64,000 nucleotides of DNA from NCBI GenBank assembly GCA_033855775.1, contig JAWVFT010000039.1, forward strand, positions 1-64,000, in the 5' to 3' direction. Positions 1 to 9,173 of this stretch are shown here, piece after piece. Under the pieces are notes generated by a model. It saw nothing but the letters and a program-made list of their open reading frames with translations, did no database searches and was not told where the DNA came from. Position numbers and translations under genes: made by a program. Position 1 is the first letter of the stretch. Each line of letters begins with the position of its first letter. The stretch is from DASVTR01 sp033855775. Lineage in GTDB: Bacteria; Acidobacteriota; Blastocatellia; Pyrinomonadales; Pyrinomonadaceae.

Positions 1-1621
1 CGCCCTTGCCAGCCGCTTCCTCAGCCGCGCTCAAGTAGCCGCCGAGCGCCAGCCCCGCGCCCGCCTGTGTCGGCACAAGCGTCAAGCCCTCGCGCTTCTT
101 CTCCGCTTCGAGCGGAACGCCGCGCGACACCTCCTGCGCCTCCGACGAAAAACCGCGCGCATCAATCACAGCCGGCATCAACCCGTAGAGCTTGCCGTTC
201 GGCGCGACGATTGACCCCGCGAAACTGTTGCCGCCCAGGATGACAAGGCCGCCGCCGCGTCGCTCCACCCAGGCGTTCAAGCGCGCTGCCTCCGCCGCCG
301 TCAGCATCTCGTTCGGCGTCGCCCCAATGATGACGCAATCGTAACTGTTCAAACGCTCCGCGCTCGCCAGCGCCGCCCGCAACTTCGCTTCGGGCGCGTT
401 GACCGCTTTGCCCTTCTCGCCCTCAACCGTCTCGCTCCCTTTCGTCTCTTCATCGCTCGCCGCGTCCACGCGTCCACGCGTCCACGCGTCCTCTTTCTCG
501 CTCGCGCCAATCGTCGCCGCGCGGCTCACCTGCGCGAAATAGTCAACCTCAAACAGACCGCTCCGCTCCAAAGCGCGACGGATAAACTTCGCTTCCCAAG
601 TCGGCTCGCCCTCGAAGAAGAGGACGCGCCAGCGACGCTCCTCTACATAGAGACTAAGGGGACGCGCCAGCGTTCGTTCATCTTCGCCGCCAGCCGCTTC
701 GATGCGCGCGACGTAATCAACGCGCCCGCTCGTCTTCGGCACGACTAACAACTCGACCGCCTGCCATTCGTCATCGCCCGTCCAGGCCACGCGCGCAGAC
801 GCGACCACATGAGCCTCGTCCGCGATAGTAACGAGCGACTCGCGCCCGCTCATCCCGCGCCCGTGCGCCGCGCAACGCAACGCGAGCGGCACGCCGCGCA
901 CAGGCTGACCCATGACAGCCACGCTCTCAAGCGCGACCGCCGGGCTCGTAAGCTGCCCCGCCCCGCCCGCGACGAAGACCGCCGCGCCGCCCGTCGCCGC
1001 GCTCATCCGATTCACTTCCAACTCGGCTTCGTCCGCCGACATCGCGCCGTCCGTCAACAAAACCCCCGCGACGACAGAGCTTCCCTCAGCCCTCGCAGCG
1101 CCGCTCTCATCCATCTCCTCCACCACGCCCGGAAAGCGTTTCTGCAAAGCCTCCATCACCGCCTGCGCCCGCCGCTCCTCGCTCGACGCCGCCGCCTCGC
1201 TCTCGCCTGCGCGCTTCAACGCCCCGCCCGCGCGCCTTACCAACACGCGCCCGCCCGCCTCGCTCTCATACTCCACGCTCACGCCCGCCAACGCGCACGC
1301 CAGCACCAACAGCGCGACACCGCGCAACGCAATCAACGTCCAACGCGTCCTTCCCGCCACGCTCTTAAGACTCTGCCAGTAACGAACCAGCGCGTAAACC
1401 GAAACCGCCAACGCCGCCACCAAGACCGCCCGCGACAACGACCCCGAAATGAAGACCGGAGCCGCTGCGAAAAGACGACGCGGAGACGGAGAAAGACCGG
1501 ATGCTTCCGCTACCGTTGTGTCTCGTGTTATGTCTCTGCGTCTCCGCGTCCCCATGTCTCCACGTTCCTGCGTCTTCTTATCGCCGCGTCTCCGCGTCGT
1601 GTCTTCCAGTCGCTGTTTCAT
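1..1621 (-). CDS. Large membrane protein with glutamine-amidotransferase-like domain (C-terminus off window)
   Basis: The gene runs off the left edge; 540 codons are visible. Its ATG lies 2 bp after the stop of the upstream membrane protein gene, so translation is probably coupled. Residues 1-35 are Arg/Thr-rich low complexity, encoded by 7-nt repeats. Two membrane segments follow at about 64-82 and 96-115. A block reading GVLLTDGAMS near residue 187 resembles part of a von Willebrand A fold. From about residue 427 the motifs YDCVIIGATPNEM and RRGGGLVILGGN resemble the class I amidotransferase-like domain of large proteins found beside MoxR/BatA genes. No catalytic Cys of a true amidotransferase is visible in the part present. 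The role is unknown, probably in an envelope complex with its neighbours. Confidence 0.7.
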   Translation of the reverse strand, partial: MKQRLEDTTRRRGDKKTQERGDMGTRRRRDITRDTTVAEASGLSPSPRRLFAAAPVFISGSLSRAVLVAALAVSVYALVRYWQSLKSVAGRTRWTLIALRGVALLVLACALAGVSVEYESEAGGRVLVRRAGGALKRAGESEAAASSEERRAQAVMEALQKRFPGVVEEMDESGAARAEGSSVVAGVLLTDGAMSADEAELEVNRMSAATGGAAVFVAGGAGQLTSPAVALESVAVMGQPVRGVPLALRCAAHGRGMSGRESLVTIADEAHVVASARVAWTGDDEWQAVELLVVPKTSGRVDYVARIEAAGGEDERTLARPLSLYVEERRWRVLFFEGEPTWEAKFIRRALERSGLFEVDYFAQVSRAATIGASEKEDAWTRGRVDAASDEETKGSETVEGEKGKAVNAPEAKLRAALASAERLNSYDCVIIGATPNEMLTAAEAARLNAWVERRGGGLVILGGNSFAGSIVAPNGKLYGLMPAVIDARGFSSEAQEVSRGVPLEAEKKREGLTLVPTQAGAGLALGGYLSAAEEAAGKG

Positions 1622-1623
1622 CG

Positions 1624-3993
1624 CTACTTCGCTGCGCCGCCGAGCCTGCGGAAATAATCTGCGGCGCGGCCTTCGTCGGCGGGCAAGAGCGCGCCCGCTT
1701 CGTTGTTGGCCGAACGTGTCTTGCGCTCTGCGAGGGCGAAGAGATTGGCGGCGGCTTGCGTTAGTAGAGCGAGCGGTCGGCTGAGCCGCGCGGCGTACTC
1801 TTCCGCCGTCCCGTTTGTGTCCATGCGCGCCAACTCCGTCTCCACGATGCGTAGCTGCCCCATCGCTTCCGCGACGGTGGCCGCGTGGTCGCCGCCGACG
1901 TTGACCAGAGCGTCCGCCGCTTGTCTGGCGCGCTCACTGGCGCGCACGACGGCGTTGCCGCGCGCGGCGGCCGGAGCGTTGAGCGTCGCCTGCAAATCGC
2001 CGAGCGCGGCGTAAGAGCTTGCGAGCGCGGCCCGCAGGCGCGTCGTCTCCTTCGTCTCCGGCTGCCGCGCGAGCTTTTCAAGGCGCGTCCTGATTTCCTC
2101 AAGCTCGCCCGCGTAGCGTCGCTTCAAATCAACGGGCTTGCTCTGCGCGACGATGGGCGGAATATAGCGAACAGCCGTCTGCGCTCGCTTGAGACGCGTT
2201 AAAGCTTCATGCTCGTGCGCCAGAGCTTTCGTCGTGTCGGCAATGGTGAGCGCGTCTTCGGCGTCCCACATCGCGCGAATCGCGTAGACCATCTCGCGCA
2301 CGGAAGCGGGAGTCCCGTCGGGCGGGTCGGGGATGCCGTGAAAGTGCGGCGCGACGCGCTCGTCCGCCGCCGCGCGCGCTTGCTCTTCGAGGCCCGCGCC
2401 GCTTGAATTGGCGGCGGCATCAATGCCTTCGTCCTCGCCCGCGCCTTCGATTTTGATGTAATCGTTGAAGGAGTTTTTGAAGTCGCGCTGGTCTGCGGCG
2501 ATGTCACCCGCGCGGCGCAGCAACTCATCCGGCGCGAGGCGCGAGCGTTCGGCGTGCAGCTTCTCCGTCTTGATGATGATTTGTCGCTCGCTCAAGAGAA
2601 AGCGCGCGATTTCGTTGGGCAGCAAATCGCTCAGGTTGAGCTTCGCGGCTTCGGGGGCGCGGATGGCGATGGCGAGGCTGGCCGAGCGTCCTGTGTTGTT
2701 CGCGTTCGGATTGCGGTCGCGCGCTTCAATCCAGAAGACGAGCGTATCGCCCGCCTGCACATTGAGCCGCGCGAGGTCGAGCGCAGCCGCGCCGCGCCAC
2801 TCGCGCGCGCCCGCTCGCTCGACGCTGCCCATGCTCGCTTCGCCGTTCGTAAACTTGGCGGCGTCGCCTTCGCCGTGGCTCTTGATATATTTCAAACGAA
2901 CGTCGGCCAACCCCAAATCATCGCGCGCCGTCCAGCGCACAAAGACGGGAGAGCCTGGAACAGAGCGCAGGAGTTGGTCGCCGTTAGGCTCCGTGATGTG
3001 CGCTTCGGGCGGCGCGTCGGCATAGACTTCGACGGCGCGCACAAAGGGCGCGGGCGCGAGTCTTTCGTCCGCGATAACGCGCGCTTCAAACGCGCCGCTC
3101 GCCGTCGCCGTGAAGGTTCCGGTGAAGCGCCCGTCGTCGAGCGAACGCATTTGAACCGCCGCGCCGTTGAAACTCAAACCGGCTCTACTGGCTGCGCCGC
3201 GCGCCCTGAGCGTGACCTCTACCTGCGAACCTTGCAGAGCGCGGACAGGCGCGTCGCCCAACGCTTCCTGCGCGCCGAGTCCAGTGTAGGCGGGGGGCAA
3301 GACGCGAACGCGCAACTCTTCCATCGTGACCGCGCCCGCTGCCTCGTCTGCCTCTGCGCTACTCAACGCGGAGACTGATACGCGCCCCGTTTCATCATCA
3401 TTAGGCAAACGCAGCAATCGCCGCGCTTCGAGCGCGAACGCCTGCGGAGCCAAGGCGCGCAATCCAAACACGAAGAGCAACATGAAAACGAAAGCCAGCG
3501 CGCCACGAATCGCGTTGCCGCGCGGCGCGACCAACTCTTCGTCAACCGCCGCCAACTCGTCTGTCGCCTGACTCGACAGACGCGCGAGCATGTACGATGC
3601 CCCGCCCACTCGCGCCAAGCTTTCATCCGTCTCGCAGAGCGTCACCAGCGCGTTGCCTTTGACGCCCGCGGCGCGCTCGACTTCGCGCGCAGCCTCCGCG
3701 GGCGCAAGCCTTCGCGTTAGTCGCCACAACGAACGCGCCATGACGAGCAGGCACATAAAGAGCAGCGGCAAGACGACGGCGAAGCGCGCGGCACGCGGCA
3801 GAGGTCGCAGGTAATCTATCGCGCCGAGCAGGCAGAACGACGCGAGCGCGCAGGCCAGAGCGAAGCCAAGCGCGGCCACAGCCCGCAGGAGCTTGCGCCG
3901 GAAAGCCAGACGCGAGACGGCGGCGCGCACGAAGAAGGGCGACCGCGCGGCAGCGGTCGTCTCGATGCGTATGGCTGGCGAGTTGGCGCTCAT
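1624..3993 (-). CDS. DUF4175-like multi-pass membrane protein
   Basis: A protein of 789 residues with membrane segments at about 38-60, 70-90 and 165-182, then a long extracytoplasmic part. The middle contains beta-rich repeats and the stretch FVRWTARDDLGLADVRLKY, the ARDD-(Y/L)GL signature seen in DUF4175-type proteins. The last ~300 residues are helical and rich in Ala, Arg and Glu, suggesting coiled coils. It sits between the BatA-like gene and the amidotransferase-like gene on the same strand, the usual place for this family in MoxR clusters. A role in an envelope complex is inference. No strong Shine-Dalgarno is visible, but the ATG directly precedes a good first membrane segment. Confidence 0.7.
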   Translation of the reverse strand: MSANSPAIRIETTAAARSPFFVRAAVSRLAFRRKLLRAVAALGFALACALASFCLLGAIDYLRPLPRAARFAVVLPLLFMCLLVMARSLWRLTRRLAPAEAAREVERAAGVKGNALVTLCETDESLARVGGASYMLARLSSQATDELAAVDEELVAPRGNAIRGALAFVFMLLFVFGLRALAPQAFALEARRLLRLPNDDETGRVSVSALSSAEADEAAGAVTMEELRVRVLPPAYTGLGAQEALGDAPVRALQGSQVEVTLRARGAASRAGLSFNGAAVQMRSLDDGRFTGTFTATASGAFEARVIADERLAPAPFVRAVEVYADAPPEAHITEPNGDQLLRSVPGSPVFVRWTARDDLGLADVRLKYIKSHGEGDAAKFTNGEASMGSVERAGAREWRGAAALDLARLNVQAGDTLVFWIEARDRNPNANNTGRSASLAIAIRAPEAAKLNLSDLLPNEIARFLLSERQIIIKTEKLHAERSRLAPDELLRRAGDIAADQRDFKNSFNDYIKIEGAGEDEGIDAAANSSGAGLEEQARAAADERVAPHFHGIPDPPDGTPASVREMVYAIRAMWDAEDALTIADTTKALAHEHEALTRLKRAQTAVRYIPPIVAQSKPVDLKRRYAGELEEIRTRLEKLARQPETKETTRLRAALASSYAALGDLQATLNAPAAARGNAVVRASERARQAADALVNVGGDHAATVAEAMGQLRIVETELARMDTNGTAEEYAARLSRPLALLTQAAANLFALAERKTRSANNEAGALLPADEGRAADYFRRLGGAAK

Positions 3994-4151
3994 GTTTCAG
4001 TTCCGACCTTCAGTGTCGGCTCGCATTAAGTTTCGCATCACGTCTTAAGTGTCGCATCGCGTCTCAAAGTGAATGGATGAGCTTCAAGCTCTATCTCGCA
4101 ACGAGTCAATGGATAAGCTTCAAGCGTTAGCTCGCGGCAAGCCAATGAGAT
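3994..4151. repeat. Intergenic imperfect direct repeat
   Basis: The gap holds two imperfect copies of about 36 bp, each starting AATGGAT(G/A)AGCTTCAAGC, at roughly 4072-4107 and 4109-4144, preceded by shorter words built on TCGCATC. No reading frame or terminator is evident. Confidence 0.5.
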
Positions 4152-6158
4152 TTAGCTCTCCGAACGAATCCCGGCGCTCATTAGACGGCTCCGGCTTTGT
4201 CGTCGCGCGCGGACGAACAACTCCGCTATGAGCAACAGGAAAGCCGCGCCTAGAAAGTAGCGCCAGATGTTGCCGCCGCGCTCTGCGGCCTCGCGCCACT
4301 CTTTGCCGCCCGCCGGAGTCGAAGGCTCTTTGCCGTCGAAGTAGCGCTGAACGTCGGCGGCGTCGGCGAGAGAGCGCTCCGATTCCGAGACGGGCGGATT
4401 GAGCGCGACAAAGCGCGCGCCCGCCTCCGTCTCAAGACGATAGATCCCAGCTTCCTTGAAGACCGAGAGCGGTCGCTGCATGAGCGCGCTCGCCTTCGCT
4501 TGTGTGACGCGCCCGCTTTGCTCCGTTATCGTTACGCTCGATTCGGGCGCGACGCCGAGGTTGATGGCCGCGCCGAGCGTGTAGGAGAGCGGCTCGCGCG
4601 GGCTTGCGGCTTCGCGCAGGATGCTGTAGACGAGCGACGGCAGGGCCGGGGAACTGCCGAGGCCGCTCGCCGCGCTCTCGGTTGAAACACAGAGCAGCAG
4701 CAGGCGGCCCGCGCCGATTCGCGTCGAGACGAAAGCCGCCGCGCCGTCGCTCCAACGCATCAACGTGTCCGCGCCCGCGCGCGGCTCAAGCGCGTAGCCC
4801 TCACGCACGACGATAGCGCGCAACGCGCTCACAGTCTTCTCAGACATGAAGCGCAAAGCCGGCGCAGCCGTGTCAGCCGCGCCAAGATTCCACGCGCGGC
4901 CAGCGGTCAATCTCGTCAAGCTCATGAACGGCAGCGCGCTTCCCGCCTCGCTCTGCGCCAGAGCATTCAACTGCGGAGCGTCCGCCGTGCGCGCCAGCGA
5001 TAGCCAGACGGTTCCGCCCGCCGCCGCGTAATCGGTCAACACTCTCAACTCGTCTGCGCGAAGCTGCCCGTGCAGAGTCAGGACGACGAGCGCGTAAGGG
5101 TTGAGGTCGGAGGCTTGCGCGGGCAACTGCCGCTGCCTCGTCAGCAGAGCATGGCTTTCATCGAAACTGCTTGCCGCCGCTTCGAGTGCCGCGCCCGTGT
5201 AAAGGCTCGTCTCGGCGTCCGTCTCGATGAGCAGCGCGCGGGCAGAGCGCGGCGGGACGAAGGCGAAGAAGCGCTCGTCATCGGCGTCGAAATCATCCGG
5301 CGCGAGCGCCTTTATGCTGCCCGTTAATTGCCCGTTGGCTTCCGTGCGCCAGATGATGTCCGGCTGCTCGCCCGCGCTCGCCGCAATCGTCCATGCGCGC
5401 CGCGCGCCGCTTCGCCCTTCCGCGCTTGAGACAATCTCGGCGGCGGACAACTCGACGCCCCGCGCGCCTTTCCAGACCTCTTCGTCCGACAGAAAGGCGT
5501 TGCGCTCAAGGCTCGCGCCGACCGCGTGCGGATTAACGCGCGCGTTCAGGCGCGAGAGTTGCGCTGTCAGTCCTGTGAAGTTGGACTGCTGAAAATCCGA
5601 GATGAGTTCAACTTCAGCCGCGCCCGGAGCTTCACGCTCAAGCAGCGCGGCTGCGGCGGCGAAGCCTTTGTTGTAATCAATCGGCCCGCTTCCCGGCTCA
5701 TACTTTTCGACGGCGGCCAGCAGTTCCGCGCGCTCAACGGTCGTCGCCGCGAGAGCCACAGCTTCGGTTGAAAGCGAGATGAGAGCCGCGCGTTCACCTT
5801 GAGCGAGACTGTTGATGATGGCGCGCGCTTCGGCTCTGGCCGCTTCGGCGCGATGCGGGGCGCGCATGCTGAGCGAAGCGTCAAGCAAAATCAATCGCGT
5901 CTTTTGAGACGACGGGCGCGGCGCGATGAGCGGGCGCGCAAGGCCGAGAATCAACAGGACGAGCGCGAGGACGCGCAACGCGAGCAGCAGCGGTTGGCGC
6001 AGCGAGCGCGGGTGAAGACGAAAGCTAGGCGTCTCGCGCAAAAAGCGCAGCGTCGGAAAATCGAGCCGCGCGGCCCGCCGTCTCGCCAGCAAATGAACGA
6101 TGACGGGCAGCGCGACGAGCGTTAATCCGATGAGCGCCAGCGGGCTGAGAAAAGACAT
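4152..6158 (-). CDS. BatA-like VWA membrane protein
   Basis: I choose the ATG at 6158, giving 668 residues starting MSFLSPLALIGL, because the reading frame upstream is unlike protein and overlaps the DUF58 gene. Residues 1-80 form the BatA N-terminal region with two membrane segments (about 5-25 and 55-76). A VWA domain follows with the metal-site motif DASLS (DxSxS) near residue 88. The middle part contains an amidotransferase-like region ending in repeats, and a last membrane segment lies near 635-655 (YFLGAAFLLLIAELFV). In the Bat/MoxR systems such proteins are membrane VWA partners of a MoxR ATPase. The DUF58 gene lies 28 bp upstream. The metal-site residues are intact. Confidence 0.8.
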   Translation of the reverse strand: MSFLSPLALIGLTLVALPVIVHLLARRRAARLDFPTLRFLRETPSFRLHPRSLRQPLLLALRVLALVLLILGLARPLIAPRPSSQKTRLILLDASLSMRAPHRAEAARAEARAIINSLAQGERAALISLSTEAVALAATTVERAELLAAVEKYEPGSGPIDYNKGFAAAAALLEREAPGAAEVELISDFQQSNFTGLTAQLSRLNARVNPHAVGASLERNAFLSDEEVWKGARGVELSAAEIVSSAEGRSGARRAWTIAASAGEQPDIIWRTEANGQLTGSIKALAPDDFDADDERFFAFVPPRSARALLIETDAETSLYTGAALEAAASSFDESHALLTRQRQLPAQASDLNPYALVVLTLHGQLRADELRVLTDYAAAGGTVWLSLARTADAPQLNALAQSEAGSALPFMSLTRLTAGRAWNLGAADTAAPALRFMSEKTVSALRAIVVREGYALEPRAGADTLMRWSDGAAAFVSTRIGAGRLLLLCVSTESAASGLGSSPALPSLVYSILREAASPREPLSYTLGAAINLGVAPESSVTITEQSGRVTQAKASALMQRPLSVFKEAGIYRLETEAGARFVALNPPVSESERSLADAADVQRYFDGKEPSTPAGGKEWREAAERGGNIWRYFLGAAFLLLIAELFVRARRQSRSRLMSAGIRSES

Positions 6159-6186
6159 AGCATCAAAGGCAACAAGCGCAGGGCAA

Positions 6187-7110
6187 TTACCTTGAGCCTT
6201 TCGCCTTCCTTCGTCGCAGGTAAACGGCCAGAGCTTTGTCGAGCGGTTCCGCCGTGTCGAGTTCGGCGTAGTCCGCGCCCGCGCGCGTAAATTCTCGCAG
6301 AAAGAAAGCGCGCATTTCGTCCATGCGCTCGATGTAAGAGCGGCGCACGCGGTCTGCGTCGGCCAGCAGAACTTCGCCCGTCTCAAGGTCACGAAACTCG
6401 CGCGTGCCTCGATGCTCTATGAAACGCTCGGCGCGGTCGAGCAAGTGGAAGACGATTAACTCGTGGCCGACGCGGCGCAGGCGCACGGCGGCTTCGACAA
6501 TCTCAACGGGCGCGTCGTAAAGGTCGGAGACGAGGACAATCAGCCCGCGCCGTTTCCATTGTCCGGCCTCGCGCAGGATGAGCGGGCCGAGGCGCGTCTG
6601 GCCGCTTGCGCTGATGCGTTCGAGCAAGGCTAAGAGACTGTGCAGATGTCTTTGGCCGCCGCGCGCAGGCGTTCGCTCGCGCGCCTCCGTGTCTAAGCAA
6701 ACGAGGCCCACGCGGTCGTTTTGTCGAATAGCCAGATAAGCCAGAGCCGCCGTCAGGTAACGCGCGTAGTCGAGCTTGCTCGCGTCTCCCGGCGCATACT
6801 TGAGAGAAGCGCTCGTGTCGAGCAGCAAGCGCACGGGCGCGTTCGTCTCTTCCTCAAACTCTTTGACGTAGAGGCGGTCTGTGCGCGCGTAGACGCGCCA
6901 GTCAACGCGCCGCACTTCGTCGCCCGCGATGTACGGGCGATGCGCCGCGAACTCCTGCGAGATGCCGCGATAAGGGCTACGATGAAGCCCTGCAAGGAAG
7001 CCTTCGACCACCGTGCGCGCAATCAAATCGAGTCGCCCGATGGACGCCAAAATGCTTGGGCGCAGCAGTCGAGTCGTGGCCGAAGTTGTATTGGAAGAAT
7101 CCGCCGCCAT
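6187..7110 (-). CDS. DUF58 domain protein
   Basis: A protein of 307 residues, the usual length for the short DUF58 class. The family signature is clear: GDEVRRVDWRVYARTDRLY, followed by LLLDTSASL, a VWA-like DTSAS metal-site motif. The C-terminal part (LIVFHLLDRAERF and FRDLETGEVL) also fits DUF58. It has no signal peptide and is probably cytoplasmic. It lies 12 bp after the PDZ protease gene and 28 bp before the BatA-like gene. Genes of this family nearly always accompany a MoxR ATPase; the MoxR gene here is about 5 kb upstream on the same strand. The molecular function of the family is not established. Confidence 0.85.
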   Translation of the reverse strand: MAADSSNTTSATTRLLRPSILASIGRLDLIARTVVEGFLAGLHRSPYRGISQEFAAHRPYIAGDEVRRVDWRVYARTDRLYVKEFEEETNAPVRLLLDTSASLKYAPGDASKLDYARYLTAALAYLAIRQNDRVGLVCLDTEARERTPARGGQRHLHSLLALLERISASGQTRLGPLILREAGQWKRRGLIVLVSDLYDAPVEIVEAAVRLRRVGHELIVFHLLDRAERFIEHRGTREFRDLETGEVLLADADRVRRSYIERMDEMRAFFLREFTRAGADYAELDTAEPLDKALAVYLRRRKAKGSR

Positions 7111-7122
7111 CGCCTTCGGCCC

Positions 7123-8400
7123 TCACACCAAGTCTCTGAGAACGAGGACGACTTCGCGGCGCGCGCCTTTGGCTTCGACGCTCAAGCGCACGCGCGTCTG
7201 CGCCCTTTCGCTCCTGAGCTTCAATCTCGTCGCGGGCAAGTCCAGAGCGGCGGCGCGCTGCCCGTCGATGGCGATAATCCTATCGCCCGCGCGCAATCCG
7301 GCTTCGGCTGCGGGGCCGCCCGCCATGACATCTATGATTTCAAAATAATCGCCCGCTTGCCCGAACCACATGCCCGAACGGTCGTAAGCGTCGCGTTGGC
7401 CGTAGGCGTTGTTCTTCTCAAAGATTAATTGACGGCGGCTGTAATCGACCGTCAGCGTGAACTGCTTGAGCACGTCGTAGCCGACGAGTCCGGCCTTGCG
7501 CTTGTCGGTCAAGGCTCCGCTCTTCTGCAACGACAGGCGAGCGACGACATCGCGCGCTTCGACCGCGCCCAACTTGAGCGAGGAAACGCGCGCCAGTTGC
7601 GAACGCACAGGCCCGCCGATGCCCCAACCCGTGACGCCCTCAAACGTCGCGTGATACTTCTCCCTCAAGTCGTTCGCTTCCACAAACGGCCCGAACAAAA
7701 TCAAGGACGAACGCGCGCCCGTGTCAATCACGAAGGTTCCGCGCAAGCCGTCCACCTCGCCCGCGACCTGCGGCAGATGCCCGTCCAACTCGACAGGCAC
7801 AATCGTTCCCTTGCCGCGATAAGCGAAGCCGGCTGGCGGCGTGAAGGTCAAACGCTGGCGTTGATAATCAATCTCGACGACGAAGCGTTGAAAAATCGGG
7901 AAGCCGATGATGCCGTCGAACTTGTGCGAGCCGAAGACGGCTTTATCGTCCGCGAAAGAGATGACGCCAAACTCCTGATTCGCCAGCCGAACGTCTCCAA
8001 CTTCGATTGAGGCAATCCGCGTCGAGCCGCGTTCGACCGTCTTCTCGCCGACGCCGCCCTCGCCGCGCGTCACGCCTTCGATTGACAGCCCAAGCTCGCG
8101 CGCCACTTCCGGCCTGACGACGGCGACCGCTCCGGTGTCGAAGATGAAACGATACGGCCCGCGATTGTTGAGCCTGACATCAATGAAGATGCGATTGTCT
8201 ATCAAGTCGAAAGGCAGGCTCGTCGAAGACTGGCCGCGCGCGGCGGCTGAATCGCTTTGCCGCGCAGGCGAAGAAGAAGAAGCCGCGGGCGAACTGTCGC
8301 GGCCAACCGGACTTTCAGGCGGCGAGAGCAAGCCGGCGCGGCCCGTCATCAGCGTTTGCGCCAGCATTAAACCGACCAAGCAAATCATTCGACGCATCAT
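7123..8400 (-). CDS. Secreted retropepsin-like aspartyl protease with PDZ domain
   Basis: A protein of 425 residues with a signal peptide (about residues 1-24) and a Ser/Pro-rich linker to about 60. There are two pepsin-type half sites: FIFDTGA at residues 86-91 and FVIDTGARSS near 226. Each carries the catalytic Asp-Thr-Gly, so one chain may supply both halves of the active site. A PDZ domain occupies about residues 345-420 (GPAAEAGLRAGDRIIAIDG). Aspartyl protease plus PDZ is a common layout in Acidobacteriota and Bacteroidota. The protein is probably periplasmic or outer-membrane associated. It lies in the MoxR cluster 12 bp before DUF58; the substrate is unknown. Confidence 0.85.
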   Translation of the reverse strand: MMRRMICLVGLMLAQTLMTGRAGLLSPPESPVGRDSSPAASSSSPARQSDSAAARGQSSTSLPFDLIDNRIFIDVRLNNRGPYRFIFDTGAVAVVRPEVARELGLSIEGVTRGEGGVGEKTVERGSTRIASIEVGDVRLANQEFGVISFADDKAVFGSHKFDGIIGFPIFQRFVVEIDYQRQRLTFTPPAGFAYRGKGTIVPVELDGHLPQVAGEVDGLRGTFVIDTGARSSLILFGPFVEANDLREKYHATFEGVTGWGIGGPVRSQLARVSSLKLGAVEARDVVARLSLQKSGALTDKRKAGLVGYDVLKQFTLTVDYSRRQLIFEKNNAYGQRDAYDRSGMWFGQAGDYFEIIDVMAGGPAAEAGLRAGDRIIAIDGQRAAALDLPATRLKLRSERAQTRVRLSVEAKGARREVVLVLRDLV

Positions 8401-8623
8401 CGAATCCCCTCTTTTGAGAGCCTCGCTTTGTAAGGCTTGGAGAACGGCGATTCATCACGGGAGACGCTTTGGAGAATCAAAGATTAAAGCAGCGAGATTG
8501 ATGCGCGCTCGAAACTCTCCGGCGCGTTATCGCGGCTAAGTCTCTTCCGGGGCGGCTGCGGCGAGTTATCGCTCCTTGCTTCTCAAACGAGAACCGCGCC
8601 GAAATGTTCGCGCCCTTTAAAGT

Positions 8624-9118
8624 CTATGGAAAGGCCGGGTCGCTGGCGGACGCCTGCTGCGTGGCGTTGGCATGAACGACGCTGTTCGTCGAATCCACGT
8701 ACAGGTGACGCCCCTTGGTTTGGATTCCGCTCGCAGGCGTTTTCGGGTCGGCATAGACGACGAACTTCGCGGCCTCGCCGCCCGACGCCGGAGCGAGCTT
8801 GATGGTGTAGACATAGCCGCCAAGCTCCGGCGTGTGGCCCGCGAAGCGACTATCGAGCAGCCCGCTGCGCGTTAAGTCTTCAAACATTCCATACTCGCCG
8901 CCGTTGGTAATCGAGTATTGCAGCTGCGCTTTTGAAATCACGCCGAGCGTGCGGACAGCGCCGTTTTCATCAACCGCCGTCACCGACTGCGTGTACGAGT
9001 TCGCGGACTCACGACTGGTTCCGCAGCCGCTCATGAAGAGCAGGCACGGCGCACAGATGAGCGCGCTCAAGACTGCGCGGCGGAGGCTCGCGCGCCGCCG
9101 CAAAAATCGACTATTCAT
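8624..9118 (-). CDS. Lipoprotein with pilin-like C-terminal domain
   Basis: A protein of 164 residues. The N-terminus is positively charged and hydrophobic and ends in a lipobox LFMSGC with Cys32 as the probable lipidation site. The C-terminal ~100 residues resemble the globular domain of acidobacterial type IV pilin/pseudopilin proteins: YGMFEDLTRSGLLDSRF, then GGYVYTIK, then GRHLYVDSTNSVVHAN, then a final SDPAF. No prepilin peptidase site or pilin helix is present, so the domain is anchored by lipid instead. It sits between the PDZ protease and a VWFA-related gene, co-directional with pilT further upstream. A type IV pilus link is inference. Confidence 0.65.
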   Translation of the reverse strand: MNSRFLRRRASLRRAVLSALICAPCLLFMSGCGTSRESANSYTQSVTAVDENGAVRTLGVISKAQLQYSITNGGEYGMFEDLTRSGLLDSRFAGHTPELGGYVYTIKLAPASGGEAAKFVVYADPKTPASGIQTKGRHLYVDSTNSVVHANATQQASASDPAFP

Positions 9119-9173
9119 AGCTTGTCTTCCTTCAAAATTGGTCAGGCAGGAAAGCTCACCTTGAGCTTCGTCG

